Part shown: piece after piece, positions 17,340-28,766 of the stretch | Position numbering within the stretch: position 1 is the stretch's first letter | How the letters are laid out: every line of letters begins with the position of its first letter | Made by a program: the position numbers and the translations under genes | Notes under the pieces: generated by a model | What the model was told of the DNA's origin: nothing | What the model saw: only the letters and a program-made list of their open reading frames with translations | Database searches by the model: none | NCBI GenBank assembly: GCA_016703625.1 | Contig: JADJBP010000002.1 | Location: 124,001-188,000, forward strand | Source of the DNA: Chitinophagaceae bacterium | GTDB taxonomy: Bacteria; Bacteroidota; Bacteroidia; Chitinophagales; Chitinophagaceae | Length of the DNA: 64,000 bases | Reading direction: 5' to 3'

Positions 17340-20263
17340 ATGCTGAAGAGAACTATAACCCCGTTTTTCATATTATTAATTTTGTCCGGAACTTTTGTCC
17401 CGGCAATAGCACAACCCACATGGACAATTGACCCGTTCGGTAAGGAAAAAAAACCTCAAAAATTTGAGAACAGGAAACTGGGTTCTGAAAAAACAGCCGA
17501 TAAAAAATTTACAGTCCCCCGTAATTTTTACCAAAACACCGTAACACATTACAATTATTACTTTAATGCCAATAACCGGGTTAATACTGTAATTGACCGG
17601 GCCAAGCTTTCACTTAAAGATGATTATTCGAACATGCTGGCCTTTTATCCCTATACATTAGAAAGCACATCATCACAAAAGGTTGAACTGGATTCAGTGA
17701 TCTATACATCAACCGCAGGTATTTTACTGCACGACCTGCGCAATGACTGGATCGATAATATGTATATGCTGATCGGTAAAGCTTATTTTTTACGCAAGGA
17801 TTTTGATTCGGCATTGATGACCTTCCAGTTTATCAATTACAATCTTTTTCCGCGTAAAAGAAAAAATGACAATGATGACCGCATCATAGGCACCAACAGT
17901 ATTTCCATAGCCAGTAAAGAGAAAAGAAATATTTTACAAAAACTGACTGCCATTCCACCCAGCCGCAACGATGCCATTCTTTGGCTGGCACGCACTTTAA
18001 TTGAACAGGATGAATTTGCAGAATCCGGCGGGTTGATCAACACCCTGCAGGTTGATCCCAACTTACCAAAAAGATTACGCAATGACCTGGCAGAAGTAAA
18101 TGCTTACTGGTTCTTTAAACAGGGCCTTTACGACAGCACGGCTGTACATCTTGAAAAAGCCTTAAGCACTGCAGATAATAAACAGGACCAGTCGCGCTGG
18201 GAATTTTTATTGGCCCAGCTTTATGAAAAAGGCGGACAATATGAAAAAGCATCTTCTTATTATTCAAAAGCATCAAAACATACCGTTGATCCTTTACTGG
18301 ATATTCATGCACGCCTGAATGATGCCAAGATGATCAAAAGTGATAATCCCAAAGAACTGGACAAAGCCATTGACAATCTTGCAAAAATGGGCAGGCGTGA
18401 TAAGTTTGAAGCCTACCGTGATATTGTTTATTTTTCTGCCGGGGAACTGTCGTTACACAAGCCCGACACCAATGCGGCCATTGTTTTTTTTAATAAAAGC
18501 CTGAAGTATAATGAAGCCAATACCAATTATATGAACAGGGCTTACCTTGAACTGGGTGATATTGCATATAACAGGAAGCAATACAGGCTGGCAGCAGCCC
18601 TGTACGACAGTTTACAAACCGGCTCCGATTCTCTTTTAGATTTACGCATTGCCAAAATAAAGGAAAGAAAAGAGGCACTGCTTAAAATTGTAACAGCCAT
18701 TAGTGCCATTGAAAGGGAAGACAGCCTGCAAAGGGTAGCATTGATGCCTGCAGGAGAAAGGGACGACTATATTAAAAAATTAGTTCGCAAACTGCGCAGG
18801 GAAAAAGGGTATAAAGATGATGGCATGCGTGATGGAGGTGCTTACAATCCTTTCAGCAATACACAACCTCCGGTAGATCTTTTTGCAGCTAATAATACAA
18901 AAGGTGAATGGTACTTCAACAACAGTTCCCTTAAATCAAGGGGCTTTAACGAATTTAAAAGCAAATGGGGTACACGCAACAATGTAGACAACTGGCGCCG
19001 CAAATCATCCGTTGAAACAGTGATCACTAACCCGGTAGCCGGGGGCGATAACAAAAGCGGTAAAGGCAATCCGAAAGACAGCCTAAAATCCGGAAGTGCT
19101 GGTTCAACTGAAACAGAGATCAGTTTCGAAGCCATGTTAAATAACCTGCCGCTGACTGCAGAAAAAGTGAATGAAAGCAACGAAACCATTGCCACGAATA
19201 TGATCATGCTGGCCAAAACCTATCAAAACGACCTGGAAGAATATCAACTGGCAGCAGATACCTACGAGGATTATTTAAAGCGTTTCCCCGACCGGCTGCT
19301 GGATGGCGAGGTTTACCTGAACCTGCATTTCTGTTATACCAAACTGGGAAATACACAATTGGCCAATCATTATAAAATTTTACTGAATAACAAATATGCC
19401 AACACAGTTTCAGGACAAAAACTGAATAACCCGGCATCATTGGACCCAAAAACAAAAAACCCCGAAGCCACTAAAAATACGAAGACATTTATAACCTGTT
19501 CATTGAAGGCGACTTTGAAAAAGCCATTGCTGAAAAGAAAAAAGCAGATAGTTTGTATGGTGTAAATTTCTGGACACCGCAACTGCTGTATATTGAAGCC
19601 TTGTATCATGTAAAAAACCGTGACGACAGTACAGCTATTAAAGGTTTACAAACCATCATCGCCAACAACCCAACATCACCATTGAAAGAAAAGGCAGAAA
19701 CAATGATCGATGTATTGAAAAGAAGGACCGAGATCGAAAAATACCTTACCGAACTGGAGGTTACCAGGGCAACAGAAAACCAGGTGAAAATTGTGGACAA
19801 TCCTAAACCGGTAGTTCCCAAAACGGCAACTCCGGTAATTAAATATACGGTAGCCAAAGTGGCTCCGCCATTAACCAGCGGCCCGTTTGTAATGGCAGTG
19901 AATGCCCCGCACCATGTATTGATGATATTGGATAAGGTAGACCAGGTATATGTTACAGAAGCCAGGAATGCACTGATCAGGTATAACCGGGAAAATTATT
20001 ACGGTCAAACCATCAATATCAACAAAGACGCGCTGGATGCTGAGCGTAATTTACTGGTCATATCTGCTTTTCCCGATGCAGCAACAGCCATACTGTATTA
20101 CGATAAAATAAAAAGAAATGTTGCAGCGGAAATATCCTGGTTGCCGGCCAATAAATACTCGTTTTTAATTATTACAGAAGAAAACCTGCTGTTGCTTAAG
20201 AACAATAAAAATTTACCGGGTTATAAAGCCCTGTTAAATACCCAGTTTCCAAACAGGTTTTAA
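17340..20263 (+). CDS. SprE/PorW-like TPR protein, gliding/type IX secretion related (frameshifted)
   Basis: 974 residues after repair. A signal peptide (MLKRTITPFFILLILSGTFV) is followed by KFTVPRNFYQNTVTHYNYYF, similar to the start of SprE/PorW, and many TPR helices (LYEKGGQYEKASSYYSKASK, ADTYEDYLKRFPDRLLDGEV). A low-complexity linker lies around residues 560-590, and the C-terminal globular domain includes APHHVLMILDKVDQVYV. SprE/PorW is a periplasmic part of gliding and type IX secretion. The A5 run at 19473-19477 is one base short; restoring it gives TKKYEDIYNLFIEGDFEKAI and joins the two frames. The other secretion genes are not in the window. Confidence 0.8.
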
Positions 20264-20359
20264 CAATACCGGGTAAAAGGATTTTATTTCTTTCCTTAGT
20301 TTTATGTGATGATCATATTACGGGGTTCAGATTACATATGACTTTCAAAAAAATCAAAC

Positions 20360-22748
20360 ATGAAGCGTTCAGTTAAAATTTTATGGCGGGTTGTTATTGG
20401 TGGATTTTTACTGTTGATACTCATGTTTACCCTTGCCAATTTTGGCATTTTTGGCAAGATGCCTTCACTGGAACAATTGCAGAACCCGGAAGCGGACCTG
20501 GCCAGTGAGATCTATTCCAGTGATGGTGTACTCATGGGAAAGTACTACTCCGAAAACAGGAGCGAGGTCAAATACAACGAAATTTCGCCCAATGTGATCA
20601 ATGCATTAATTGCAACTGAAGATGAACGTTTTTATGAACATTCAGGAATAGATGCCAAGGCCCTTGTTCGTGCTGTTGGAACGCTTGGCCGTGACGGTGG
20701 TGGCAGTACCATTACCCAGCAGGTAGCCAAAATGATGCTGGGCCAGGGACGGGGAAATATAGTTAAACGGGTGATCGATAAAATGAAAGAATGGATCGTA
20801 GCGGTAAAACTGGAAAGGAATTTTACCAAAGAAGAAATTGTTACCCTGTACCTCAACAGGGCTCCCTGGGGCAATGTTTTTGGTATACGCAATGCCTCAA
20901 GAACATATTTCCAGAAAGAACCAAAGAATTTAAAAATTGAAGAAGCGGCTGTACTGATAGGAATGTTGAAGGGATTTATTTATAACCCGATCGGTTACCC
21001 GAAAGCATCTATCGACAGGAGAAATACAGTTATCAATCAAATGGCCGTTTGCCAGCAGCATTTTTTAACTGAGGCCGAAGCTGCCAGGCTGAAATCCAAG
21101 CCACTTAATTACCAATTACAAAAAGATCGATGAAAATGTTGGTATTGCACCTTATTTCAGAATGGTACTTGCCGATAAACTGAAAGCCTGGTGTAAAGAA
21201 CATGAAAATCCCAAGACCGGTGAACCTTATAACCTGTATAAAGATGGACTGAAGATATATACCACGATCGATTCCAGGATGCAGCAGTATGCCGAAGAAG
21301 CTGTTGTACAGCATATGCCGGTCGTTCAAAAAACTTGACTGGATCATGAAGAACAATGGTGCCCGCATCTGGAAGGGACATGAGAAAATTGTGGAGGATG
21401 CCTTTAAGTTTACAGACAGGTGGAAGAGTATGAAGGAAGATAAAATACCGGAAGAAGACATTAAAAAAACATTTTACATCCCGGTAAAGATGAAAGTATT
21501 TGCCTGGAATGCAAAAAGGGAAAAAGATACGGTGATGACGCCCTTTGATTCGATCAAATACCACAAACAGATCCTGCAAACCAATTTTGCAGCTATGGAT
21601 CCACGTAGTGGTGAAGTAAAATGCTGGGTTGGCGGTATAGATTTTAAGTGGTTTAAATTTGAACATGTAACACAGATGAGGCAGGTGGGTTCAACCTTTA
21701 AACCCTTTATTTATACCCTTGCCATAGACGAAGCAGGTTATACGCCGGAAACAGTAATACCCGGCGGGGCACTAACGCTTGGCGGTAAAACCATTTCAGG
21801 TAAAGGCGGCACGGTTGCCAATTGCCTTGCCTGGTCAAAAAATATCGCAGCCTGGCGGTTAATCGGGCAGGTCGGTGTAAAAAGAACCATTGAATTTGTA
21901 CAATCCTGTGGTATCAAAACCAAAATACCGCCTTACTATTCCATCGGGCTGGGTGCTGCAGAAATTCCATTAATGGAAATGCTGCAGGGATTTACCATGT
22001 TTCCCAATAAAGGTTTAAATACAGAACCCATTTACATGAACCGGATCGAAGATAAAGCGGTAACATGCTGGAAGGAATTCATCTCTACTTCAAAACAGGT
22101 GATCGCTGAAACAGATGCCTATACTATGGCGAAACTGATGCAGGGTGTTATCCAGTTTGAACGCCAAGGTTGTCAACCGGTTTACTATTCCGGTTGAAAA
22201 AGCAGGTAAAACAGGCACAACGAATAATAATACCGATGGTTGGTTTATTGGTTTTACGCCCGAGTTGCTTGCCGGCACCTGGGTAGGTTGTGATGACCCT
22301 TTTATAAGAATTTATGCTAACAATGCCGGTGGTGCTGAGATGTCGGCGCCCAAGTGGGGTATATTCATGAATAAAGTGTATGCTGATAAAAAACTGGATT
22401 ATGGTATCGTTAAAACCTTTGAAAAACCCATTGAGTTAAGCAACGACCCGGTATATGCTGATGTGAATTTCAGTAAATATTTCCTGGAAGGCGACAGTGC
22501 GGCCATTGATGAAGGCAATGGAACTGCAGATGACTTCTTTGATTCGAAGCCACCACCCGATAATAAGCCAATAGAAAAAATAGAGATTAGAGCCAGATCC
22601 CAAAGGCCGATACCGGTAAATCAAAAAAGGCAGACCCTAAAAACCGGATGATCCAAAGGCATTATTGCCGGTTCAAAAAATTACAGACGACAAAAATAAA
22701 AAGCAGTTAAGCCCAAGCCTGCAAATGATTATTGATACATTACGGTGA
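20360..22748 (+). pseudogene. Penicillin-binding protein 1A (bifunctional peptidoglycan synthase), broken by several indels
   Basis: Class A PBP, about 795 residues. After a membrane anchor (VVIGGFLLLILMFTLANFGI) comes the glycosyltransferase domain with catalytic EDERFYEHSG and GGSTITQQVAKMML. The transpeptidase has GSTFKPFIY (SxxK), WSKNIAAW (SxN) and KAGKTGTTNN (KTG). Every motif is intact, but the frame breaks at about 21112 (one extra C), 21318 (one extra C), 22160 (two bases lost, restoring FGTAKVVNR) and again near 22600 and 22644. The full C-terminal tail then reads NPDDPKALLPVQKITDDK to the TGA at 22746. A functional copy is probably hidden by sequence errors, but real decay is not excluded. 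Confidence 0.85.
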
Positions 22749-22840
22749 GTCACCCCAAAAGGGTGGCTCACCGCAATAACCCCAACCAATTGACTTTGAT
22801 GTGAGGCGGGGAGTCACCCCAAAAGGGTGACTCACCGCTA
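22742..22840. repeat. Tandem pair of GTCACCC-AAAA-GGGTGAC hairpins
   Basis: Two near-identical hairpins 62 bases apart. The first has left arm CGGTGAGTCACCC (22743-22755), loop CAAAA and right arm GGGTGGCTCACCG; the second has left arm GGGGAGTCACCC, the same loop and right arm GGGTGACTCACCGC (to 22838). Each has one mismatch. They lie between convergent genes (PBP1A and the MG2 protein) and lack a T-run, so they are a repeated palindrome more than a classic terminator. Right arms share the word CTCACCGC. Confidence 0.75.
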
Positions 22841-22844
22841 TAGC

Positions 22845-25280
22845 CTATTCTATAATTTTTTCAATACGGATCATTTTACCATCCTCATTGATCCCTTCCA
22901 GCACGATCCGCATCTTTTTGGTAAAATCATTATTATAAAAAGTAACGGGCACTTTACGGTTTGCAGCATCCGTAAAAATATACGGCAACCACAATAATGT
23001 TATTCGGGCATCCGTACCAGTTGTGGTATTGTTCAATGTATAATCCGGTGAATAAAATTCCTTAATGGGGCTATAACCCGCAACTTTCACCATATTGATA
23101 TCGGTTTCCTTTGGGGCTACGGTCGATCAGGTCGTCGCCCTTGCGGGTGTACACGGATATGGCCGGGTTGATGGACCTTCCCGGCATCAGCTCCTGCCGG
23201 AAAAATTGGGAATGAATTTTATATAGGCAATTTGTGTCAGGCTTAAGTTCTCCAGGTCCGATGTTGTCATTTCATGTTCATCGATGTAAACCAAAACGGG
23301 GTTATCCCGGTAAATTAGCGACCTGCCCGATGTTAAATTGAAACTGCCGATCATTAACCCGGGGATCACATTTCGTATATAACTGTAAAAATCAAACTTT
23401 GTCCAGGCCTTTTCATCATGCAGTACATCCAGGGAAAAACTATTTGCTCCACCTGAAAACATGCCGCTTGCATATCTTTCATCCATTTTAACCAACGGGT
23501 CATTCTGCCAGTTTCGCCCTTTACCTGTTTTAACAACAACACCTTGCATTGTTTTCTCCGTATTAAATAAATTAACCCCGTTGTTGTTTGCATAATAAGT
23601 GAATAATGATGTTTTGGGATCATACACCGTTCCGGCAGTATCCGGCGCCAAAAAACTTTTGTAATTGTTGATGAAAACCGGTTGTGCAAGTGTAAAATTG
23701 GATCTGCTGAAAGCGATCTGTTTGTTCAATAATTTCGATTTGTTAAACGTAAAATATAACCTGGCTGAATCATAAAATACCAAACCGTTCTGCCGTATAA
23801 AGCCTGTTTTACCGGGTATTACTGAATAATATGTATTGATGCTGTCAATGGTTTTAACGATCAGGTTTATGGGTTCATCTTTTTCCATTTTTCCCAGTGC
23901 CTCTGTGCCTACCTGCCCGTAAGCCCCCAGGTAATCATCAGCCGGAAATTTGATGACAGGCATTTTCTGAACCACCAGTTCGGCCCAGTTGTACCTGCGC
24001 CAGCCATGGGTAAGCATTACCAGGTCTAATTTTGATCTTAATGCCTGATCGGTATTATTGGTAAAATAAAATGCAGGGTTATGTATGTACCCCTTTATAT
24101 CACCCTTCAGTAAAAAATCACTTACAATGGTATTGTTTGATGCATCATAATTCATATCCGCATCCGAAATGCTGAGCGACATATTTGCAGGCATGGTATC
24201 GGCCACCATGATCTCGAGTATATTTTTTCCCCTTTTTTGTGTGCTTATTTCTTTAGTTATTAAAGCCGCATTGATGGTAAAATTATTGTTGTTGATAAAA
24301 GCCACCCGCTCGGCAACCGGTTGCCAGGCAGCATCAAAAACCGTTAACTGAATAGTGCCCGAAGGCAAAACGCCTACCGGTACCATGCCGGTAAATGGCT
24401 CTGATGACGGCACTTTGATATGGGTTGTATAAAAAACCTTCTGGTACATGTACATCAGCACATGTAAAGAATCGCTGCCTGTTTTATTAACTACATTATA
24501 ATACAGTTTGTCTTTTTGTACGGTAAGCTTTAATGAAACACCCCTGTTTTTTGCCGCAGGAAGGCCGGTTTGCTGTTTGTTTCCTTTATGATCAGTCCAT
24601 TCGGCATAATACCTGTCACCGGGCTGAAAGTCAAGATCAAACTTACCCATACCATCGTGCACATTATTCAAAGGCATCATCACTTCACCCGTTTCCTGCT
24701 TTTTGATCACGCCGTCTGCAAAAAATGGTAACCCGTTATTGTAACTGGCTTTAAATGCAATGGTATTAACAACCCCTTCAATAATACCACCGCCCTCGGG
24801 GAAAAACTGCAGGCTGGTTGTTTTTTCCGGATCATTGATGGCTGGTGCCTTGTTACTGGTTATTTTTAAAGACCGGCTGAATACCATAGTGGTATCGAAA
24901 TTCAACATCCAGGATGTAAATGCCCTGCATATAACCTGGGATGACTGCAGGGTGTCGGGAATGGTAAAATAACCGTCACTGCTGCTGTTAAAGATAGGGC
25001 TGATCTTCTGCTGGATCAGTTTGCCCTGATCATCATATAAAGCAGTATAAAAATTGGTACTGCGTAATGAAGGTAAATTTTCTTCAAACAGGTAAGCCTT
25101 AAACCAGATGGTTTCGCCGGGCAGGTAAGATTCCTTATCGAAATGAATGTGTATTTTTTCCTGTGGGAGATTGGTGCGCACAATGTTGATACTGTTCTCA
25201 ACCGATTGGGCTTTTATACCCGCAGCTGAAAAAACAATTAAAACCAGGATGTACGTAAAGGACTGTTTAAATTTTTGCAA
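22845..25280 (-). CDS. Large secreted MG2-like / plug-like domain protein (two compensating frameshifts)
   Basis: 811 residues over the full span. Signal peptide MQKFKQSFTYILVLIVFSAA; then an MG2-type (alpha-2-macroglobulin-like) domain with KIHIHFDKESYLPGETIWFK and YTALYDDQGKLIQQK; several further beta-sandwich-like segments; and a C-terminal part resembling a TonB-receptor plug (SLIYRDNPVLVYIDEHEM, then IAYIKFIPNFSG). Such proteins are common in Chitinophagaceae and have no assigned function. The frame is lost at 23193-23194 (one C missing) and regained at 23108-23109 (one extra), so about 25 residues between are read out of frame. Ends KMIRIEKIIE. Confidence 0.75.
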
Positions 25281-25360
25281 AGGGTTATAGTTTTGATAAC
25301 TGAAATTACATTAAACTGAAATTAAAACATTATTATAAATGTTTATAACAAATATTTAAT

Positions 25361-25391
25361 AAAAAAATCCCTCCCGGTTTTCCGGAAGGGA
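25361..25391 (-). terminator. Rho-independent terminator of the exbB-exbD-exbD-tonB operon
   Basis: On the minus strand TCCCTTCCGG, loop AAAA, CCGGGAGGGA, then seven T (25361-25367). One mismatch in a ten-base stem. It begins 30 bases after the tonB stop and ends 80 bases before the next gene. Confidence 0.85.
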
Positions 25392-25420
25392 TAAACATCA
25401 TTTTATAGAAAATTCATTGG

Positions 25421-26251
25421 TTAATCTTCAACTACAAACGTAATTGGCTGGCGGCGGTAGGCATTTACGTTCCTTCCGTTTTGAATGGCCGGGGTCCAGT
25501 TCTTTGTTTTTTTAATTACCCTAACTGCTTCCTCACACATGCCAAATCCGGGGTCGTTCTCACATTTTACATCGCTCAGGCTTCCATCTTTACTTACCAC
25601 AAATTTTACAATAACGGTGTATTTACCACCACTTGCGCCGAAATCCACCGGGGTGTTTGCATTCAGCGTTTTACGCAGGTAATTACGCCATGCATCTTCT
25701 CCGCCCGGGAAACCGGCTTCCACTTCCACTTTGGTAAAGATCTTATTTTCATCATCTTCTTTTTTTACTTCCACAACCTGAGTGCCTTTTTCCTCTACCG
25801 GTGCCTGCACGATCTGTACTTTATTTTCGCTTTCCACTGTTTTGGTACTGATCACCTGGTCTTCCTTGATCTCCTCAATTTTTTCTTCAGGTTTTACCTC
25901 TTCATCCTTTACAATTTTTGGAGGTGTAAATTTAACCTGGTTGATCTCTGGTGGCGGTGGTGGTGTTGGTGGTGGCGGTGGTGGTGGCGGAGGTGGCGGT
26001 GGTGGTTCATCTGCCACAGTTGCCATCTGGGTATCCACTACCGTAAAATCCTTTTTATCCTTGTTTTTGTCAATAAAATTGGCAAAAATAGTTCCAGCTA
26101 TCACCAATAACAGCACAGATCCGGTAATAATAAGGGCCTTGGTAAGTGTTTTTTTATAAGACTTTCTGAGCTGGTAAGCGCCATATTCTTTGTTTTTCCC
26201 GTCAAAGATGATATCGAGCAGATCAGCACTTAATATTTTATTTGCTTCCAT
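25421..26251 (-). CDS. tonB: Energy transducer TonB
   Basis: 276 residues. The cytoplasmic N terminus DLLDIIFDGKNKEYGAYQLR is the Bacteroidota TonB start. Next are a transmembrane helix (about 39-60) and a periplasmic spacer with an unbroken Pro-rich run (residues 83-101, one Thr) followed by acidic/Lys repeats. The TonB C-terminal domain is at about 195-276 (VEAGFPGGEDAWRNYLRKTL, SDVKCENDPGFGMCEEAVRV, RQPITFVVED). It transmits proton-motive energy from ExbB/ExbD to outer-membrane receptors. It is the last gene of the operon, 49 bases after exbD. Confidence 0.95.
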   Translation of the reverse strand: MEANKILSADLLDIIFDGKNKEYGAYQLRKSYKKTLTKALIITGSVLLLVIAGTIFANFIDKNKDKKDFTVVDTQMATVADEPPPPPPPPPPPPPTPPPPPEINQVKFTPPKIVKDEEVKPEEKIEEIKEDQVISTKTVESENKVQIVQAPVEEKGTQVVEVKKEDDENKIFTKVEVEAGFPGGEDAWRNYLRKTLNANTPVDFGASGGKYTVIVKFVVSKDGSLSDVKCENDPGFGMCEEAVRVIKKTKNWTPAIQNGRNVNAYRRQPITFVVED

Positions 26252-26300
26252 GATAATGTCATTTTGTTATTAGATGCATAATTGCACCAATTGCATAAAC

Positions 26301-26849
26301 TTACTTAATACCGTTTGCTAATTCAGTTTGTTTGATCAGTTCCTTTTCTACAGGGATCATATCCACCTCGGCATAATGCCCGGGGGGTACTGCAGAAATT
26401 GTCATTTCGTCCAATATGTCAATGGCATTCTTGAAAGTTGATTCATTGTCTGACTTAATGATATACATCAGGTCATCAATGGGTGTCGCATTTTTTTTAT
26501 CCAGGATCAATTTGCGTATGTCCTTATAATTGGTTGACTTAAACTGTTCACTTACTTTTTCAGCTTCCAGCTGACCGTAATAATAATAGATCTGGTTTCC
26601 TTTTCCCAACAAAATGGTCATGGCACCCGAATTTTTAACCTTCATTTCCTTGTCTTTGTCATCTTTGGGTTCATTCATGTTCATGGCGGTATTCTGGGCC
26701 ATGGTTGTGGTAAACACAAAGAATGTGATCAGCAGGAAACCCAGGTCAACCATGGGTGTAAGGTCAACACGTGTTGACAGCTTTTTTGATTTTTTTACGC
26801 CAGGTCCTTTTTTATGACTGCCACCCGACGAGGTATCTACTTCTGCCAT
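26301..26849 (-). CDS. exbD: Biopolymer transport protein ExbD/TolR (second copy)
   Basis: 182-residue ExbD/TolR protein. One transmembrane helix (about 32-51) contains the proton-relay Asp35 in TPMVDLGFLLITFFVF. The periplasmic part includes MTILLGKGNQIYYYYGQLEA and EMTISAVPPGHYAEVDMIPV. The N terminus is Gly/Lys-rich (HKKGPGVKKSKKL), as in Bacteroidota relatives. It lies between the longer ExbD and tonB, 25 and 49 bases away. Two different ExbDs in one operon is usual for this phylum. Confidence 0.93.
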   Translation of the reverse strand: MAEVDTSSGGSHKKGPGVKKSKKLSTRVDLTPMVDLGFLLITFFVFTTTMAQNTAMNMNEPKDDKDKEMKVKNSGAMTILLGKGNQIYYYYGQLEAEKVSEQFKSTNYKDIRKLILDKKNATPIDDLMYIIKSDNESTFKNAIDILDEMTISAVPPGHYAEVDMIPVEKELIKQTELANGIK

Positions 26850-26874
26850 AGTAATGCTTTTTTAAATTAATATT

Positions 26875-27528
26875 TTATTTTTTTTCGGTTTTCCCGGTTT
26901 TATACAATTCGGATCCAAGGGGTACATTTTCACCTTCTGTAACTATCCTGAATTTAAAAAGATCATTTGCTTTAAAAGCATTCTTCACATTTTTAAATAT
27001 CGGGTATAAAGCTTCGCCATCACCTTTAACCAGGAGCATTTTTTCCAGGTCCCGCTGATCGCCACCTGCATAAGCGTTGGTTACTGAACGCATCCAGTAA
27101 CTCAACTCATTATTCGTGGTGTCGGTCGGGATACCTTCCTGCTGGCTTGCAGGAATTTCCTGGGCCAGGTTCAGTGCAGATTTTAATTTGTTGGCAGGTA
27201 AACCGATGAATTCCCATTTTTTAAGTTTGGCAAGTTCATTTGAGTTTAACTGTAGCCCCCTTGTGGTATTAAAATCCTCTATAATGGCTGCTTTCTTGGT
27301 ATCATCACCCAACATTAAAAAAACTTTACCGTCCTTGGTCAATGTTATTAAAATGGATTTTTCCGGGGCTGCGGTACTCGATACAGAAGTGGGTGTTTTA
27401 ACTGAAAGTACTTCCGGTGGTTTTTGTTTTGTTGCCAATATAAAAAATGTCAACAACAGAAAAGCCACATCACACATAGCCGTCATATCAACGAACGTGC
27501 TTTTGCGTGGTATTTTAACTTTTGGCAT
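26875..27528 (-). CDS. exbD: Biopolymer transport protein ExbD/TolR (first copy)
   Basis: 217 residues. Its helix (about 15-34) has the proton-relay Asp20 in MTAMCDVAFLLLTFFILATK. The periplasmic domain is longer than in the neighbouring paralogue (ILITLTKDGKVFLMLGDD; FRIVTEGENVPLGSELYKTG). Together with ExbB and the 182-residue ExbD it should form a heteromeric motor for TonB. It lies 111 bases after exbB, a gap with no clear signal. Confidence 0.93.
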   Translation of the reverse strand: MPKVKIPRKSTFVDMTAMCDVAFLLLTFFILATKQKPPEVLSVKTPTSVSSTAAPEKSILITLTKDGKVFLMLGDDTKKAAIIEDFNTTRGLQLNSNELAKLKKWEFIGLPANKLKSALNLAQEIPASQQEGIPTDTTNNELSYWMRSVTNAYAGGDQRDLEKMLLVKGDGEALYPIFKNVKNAFKANDLFKFRIVTEGENVPLGSELYKTGKTEKK

Positions 27529-27639
27529 ATGTATCTGTTTTTAATTTTTCCTTACTACGCTGCTGTTTTCACCAAATGATCAATGAAGCCGGGGCTTTGT
27601 AGTACTTTGTAAGATTCAAAACTTTGACTTTTCCACACA

Positions 27640-28494
27640 TTATTTGTACAGGGAAGCAAAAGTTTGTGTTAATGTAAATCCAGACTCATCAATGCCATAG
27701 GTAATACCATCGATTTTTGTTGTAAATATGTTATAGAACATAATGGCAAAAGCAGATGTACCGATACCCAGTGCTGTATTGTATAAGGCCTCAGAGATAC
27801 CAATGGACAGCTGTGCTGCAGAATTTGCTCCGCCACTGTCTTCACCCAGTCCGGCAAATGCACGGATCATTCCCATTACCGTACCTAACAGTCCGATAAG
27901 TGTTGCCAGCGTAGCAATGGTAGAAAGGAATACCAGGTTTTTTTCCAGCATAGGCAATTCAAGCGAAGTAGCTTCTTCCACTTCTTTCTGGATCGCCATC
28001 ACTTTTTGATCGGTACTTAATTCAGTATTGGAGATCATTTCCTTGTAGCGGTGTAAACCGGCTTTCATCACATTACCAACTGATCCTTTTTGTTTATCAC
28101 ATTCTGCCAAAGCTGCATCCACATTTTTATTAGCAAGCTGGTATTGAACTTTACGGATAAAATCTGCATTGTTACCGGTACCGTTTGCCTTACTGATTGT
28201 AATAAAACGCTCAATAACAAAGGTTAACATGGTTAAAAATGTTCCGATCAAAACCGGTACGATAATACCGCCCAGGTACATTTTACTCAATGCTGATTTC
28301 GGATCATGCCTTTCGGGCCAGAAACCTCCATTTTCGGAACCTACTCCAAAATTAGATCCGGCTCCCAATCCAAAACGCCAGATACAATAACCTGCTATCA
28401 GGCAAAGGATAGGTGCAATTAATGAAATAATGTTACTTGATTTTTTTGCCTGAACTGAAGTTGTTGGTTTTACAGTTGCTGTAGTCTCTGCCAT
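27640..28494 (-). CDS. exbB: Biopolymer transport protein ExbB / MotA-TolQ-ExbB family
   Basis: 284 residues with four membrane segments: about 22-42 (IISLIAPILCLIAGYCIW), 72-95 (LGGIIVPVLIGTFLTMLTF), 185-210 (VFLSTIATLATLIGLLGTVM) and 235-260. The TolQ/ExbB signature is LATLIGLLGTVMGMIRAFAG and ISEALYNTALGIGTSAFAIM. The extra N-terminal helix compared with E. coli ExbB is common in Bacteroidota. It is the first gene of exbB-exbD-exbD-tonB. The 270 bases upstream are AT-rich and contain no gene. Confidence 0.95.
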   Translation of the reverse strand: MAETTATVKPTTSVQAKKSSNIISLIAPILCLIAGYCIWRFGLGAGSNFGVGSENGGFWPERHDPKSALSKMYLGGIIVPVLIGTFLTMLTFVIERFITISKANGTGNNADFIRKVQYQLANKNVDAALAECDKQKGSVGNVMKAGLHRYKEMISNTELSTDQKVMAIQKEVEEATSLELPMLEKNLVFLSTIATLATLIGLLGTVMGMIRAFAGLGEDSGGANSAAQLSIGISEALYNTALGIGTSAFAIMFYNIFTTKIDGITYGIDESGFTLTQTFASLYK

Positions 28495-28766
28495 AAATTC
28501 TGGTTTTTTAGTTTGTAAAATGTTTTGTATTTATTGATGAAGGCCCTTTTTAGTTAAAGCTTACGCTCTAACAAAAACATATGCCCATGCTAAACAGGAT
28601 GCACAAGTTAAATAATTAATTGAAAGTTGCAACTTACAAAATTATTATTTTATAAATATTTTTTACGATGACAAATTGGTTCAATTACATAAAAAAGGCT
28701 TTAAAAACTTTGAAATATTAGTAAAAATCAACCATTTAAGCCAAACAGACCGGTTCAGTTCAATGC

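Noticed and set aside
21105..21666. Open frames of 118 and 169 residues on the minus strand over PBP1A
   Set aside because: They mirror PBP1A codons and show no domain, signal peptide or family sequence.
25481..26159. Gly/Trp-rich and Gly-rich open frames on the plus strand
   Set aside because: They are the antisense image of the Pro-rich run of tonB.
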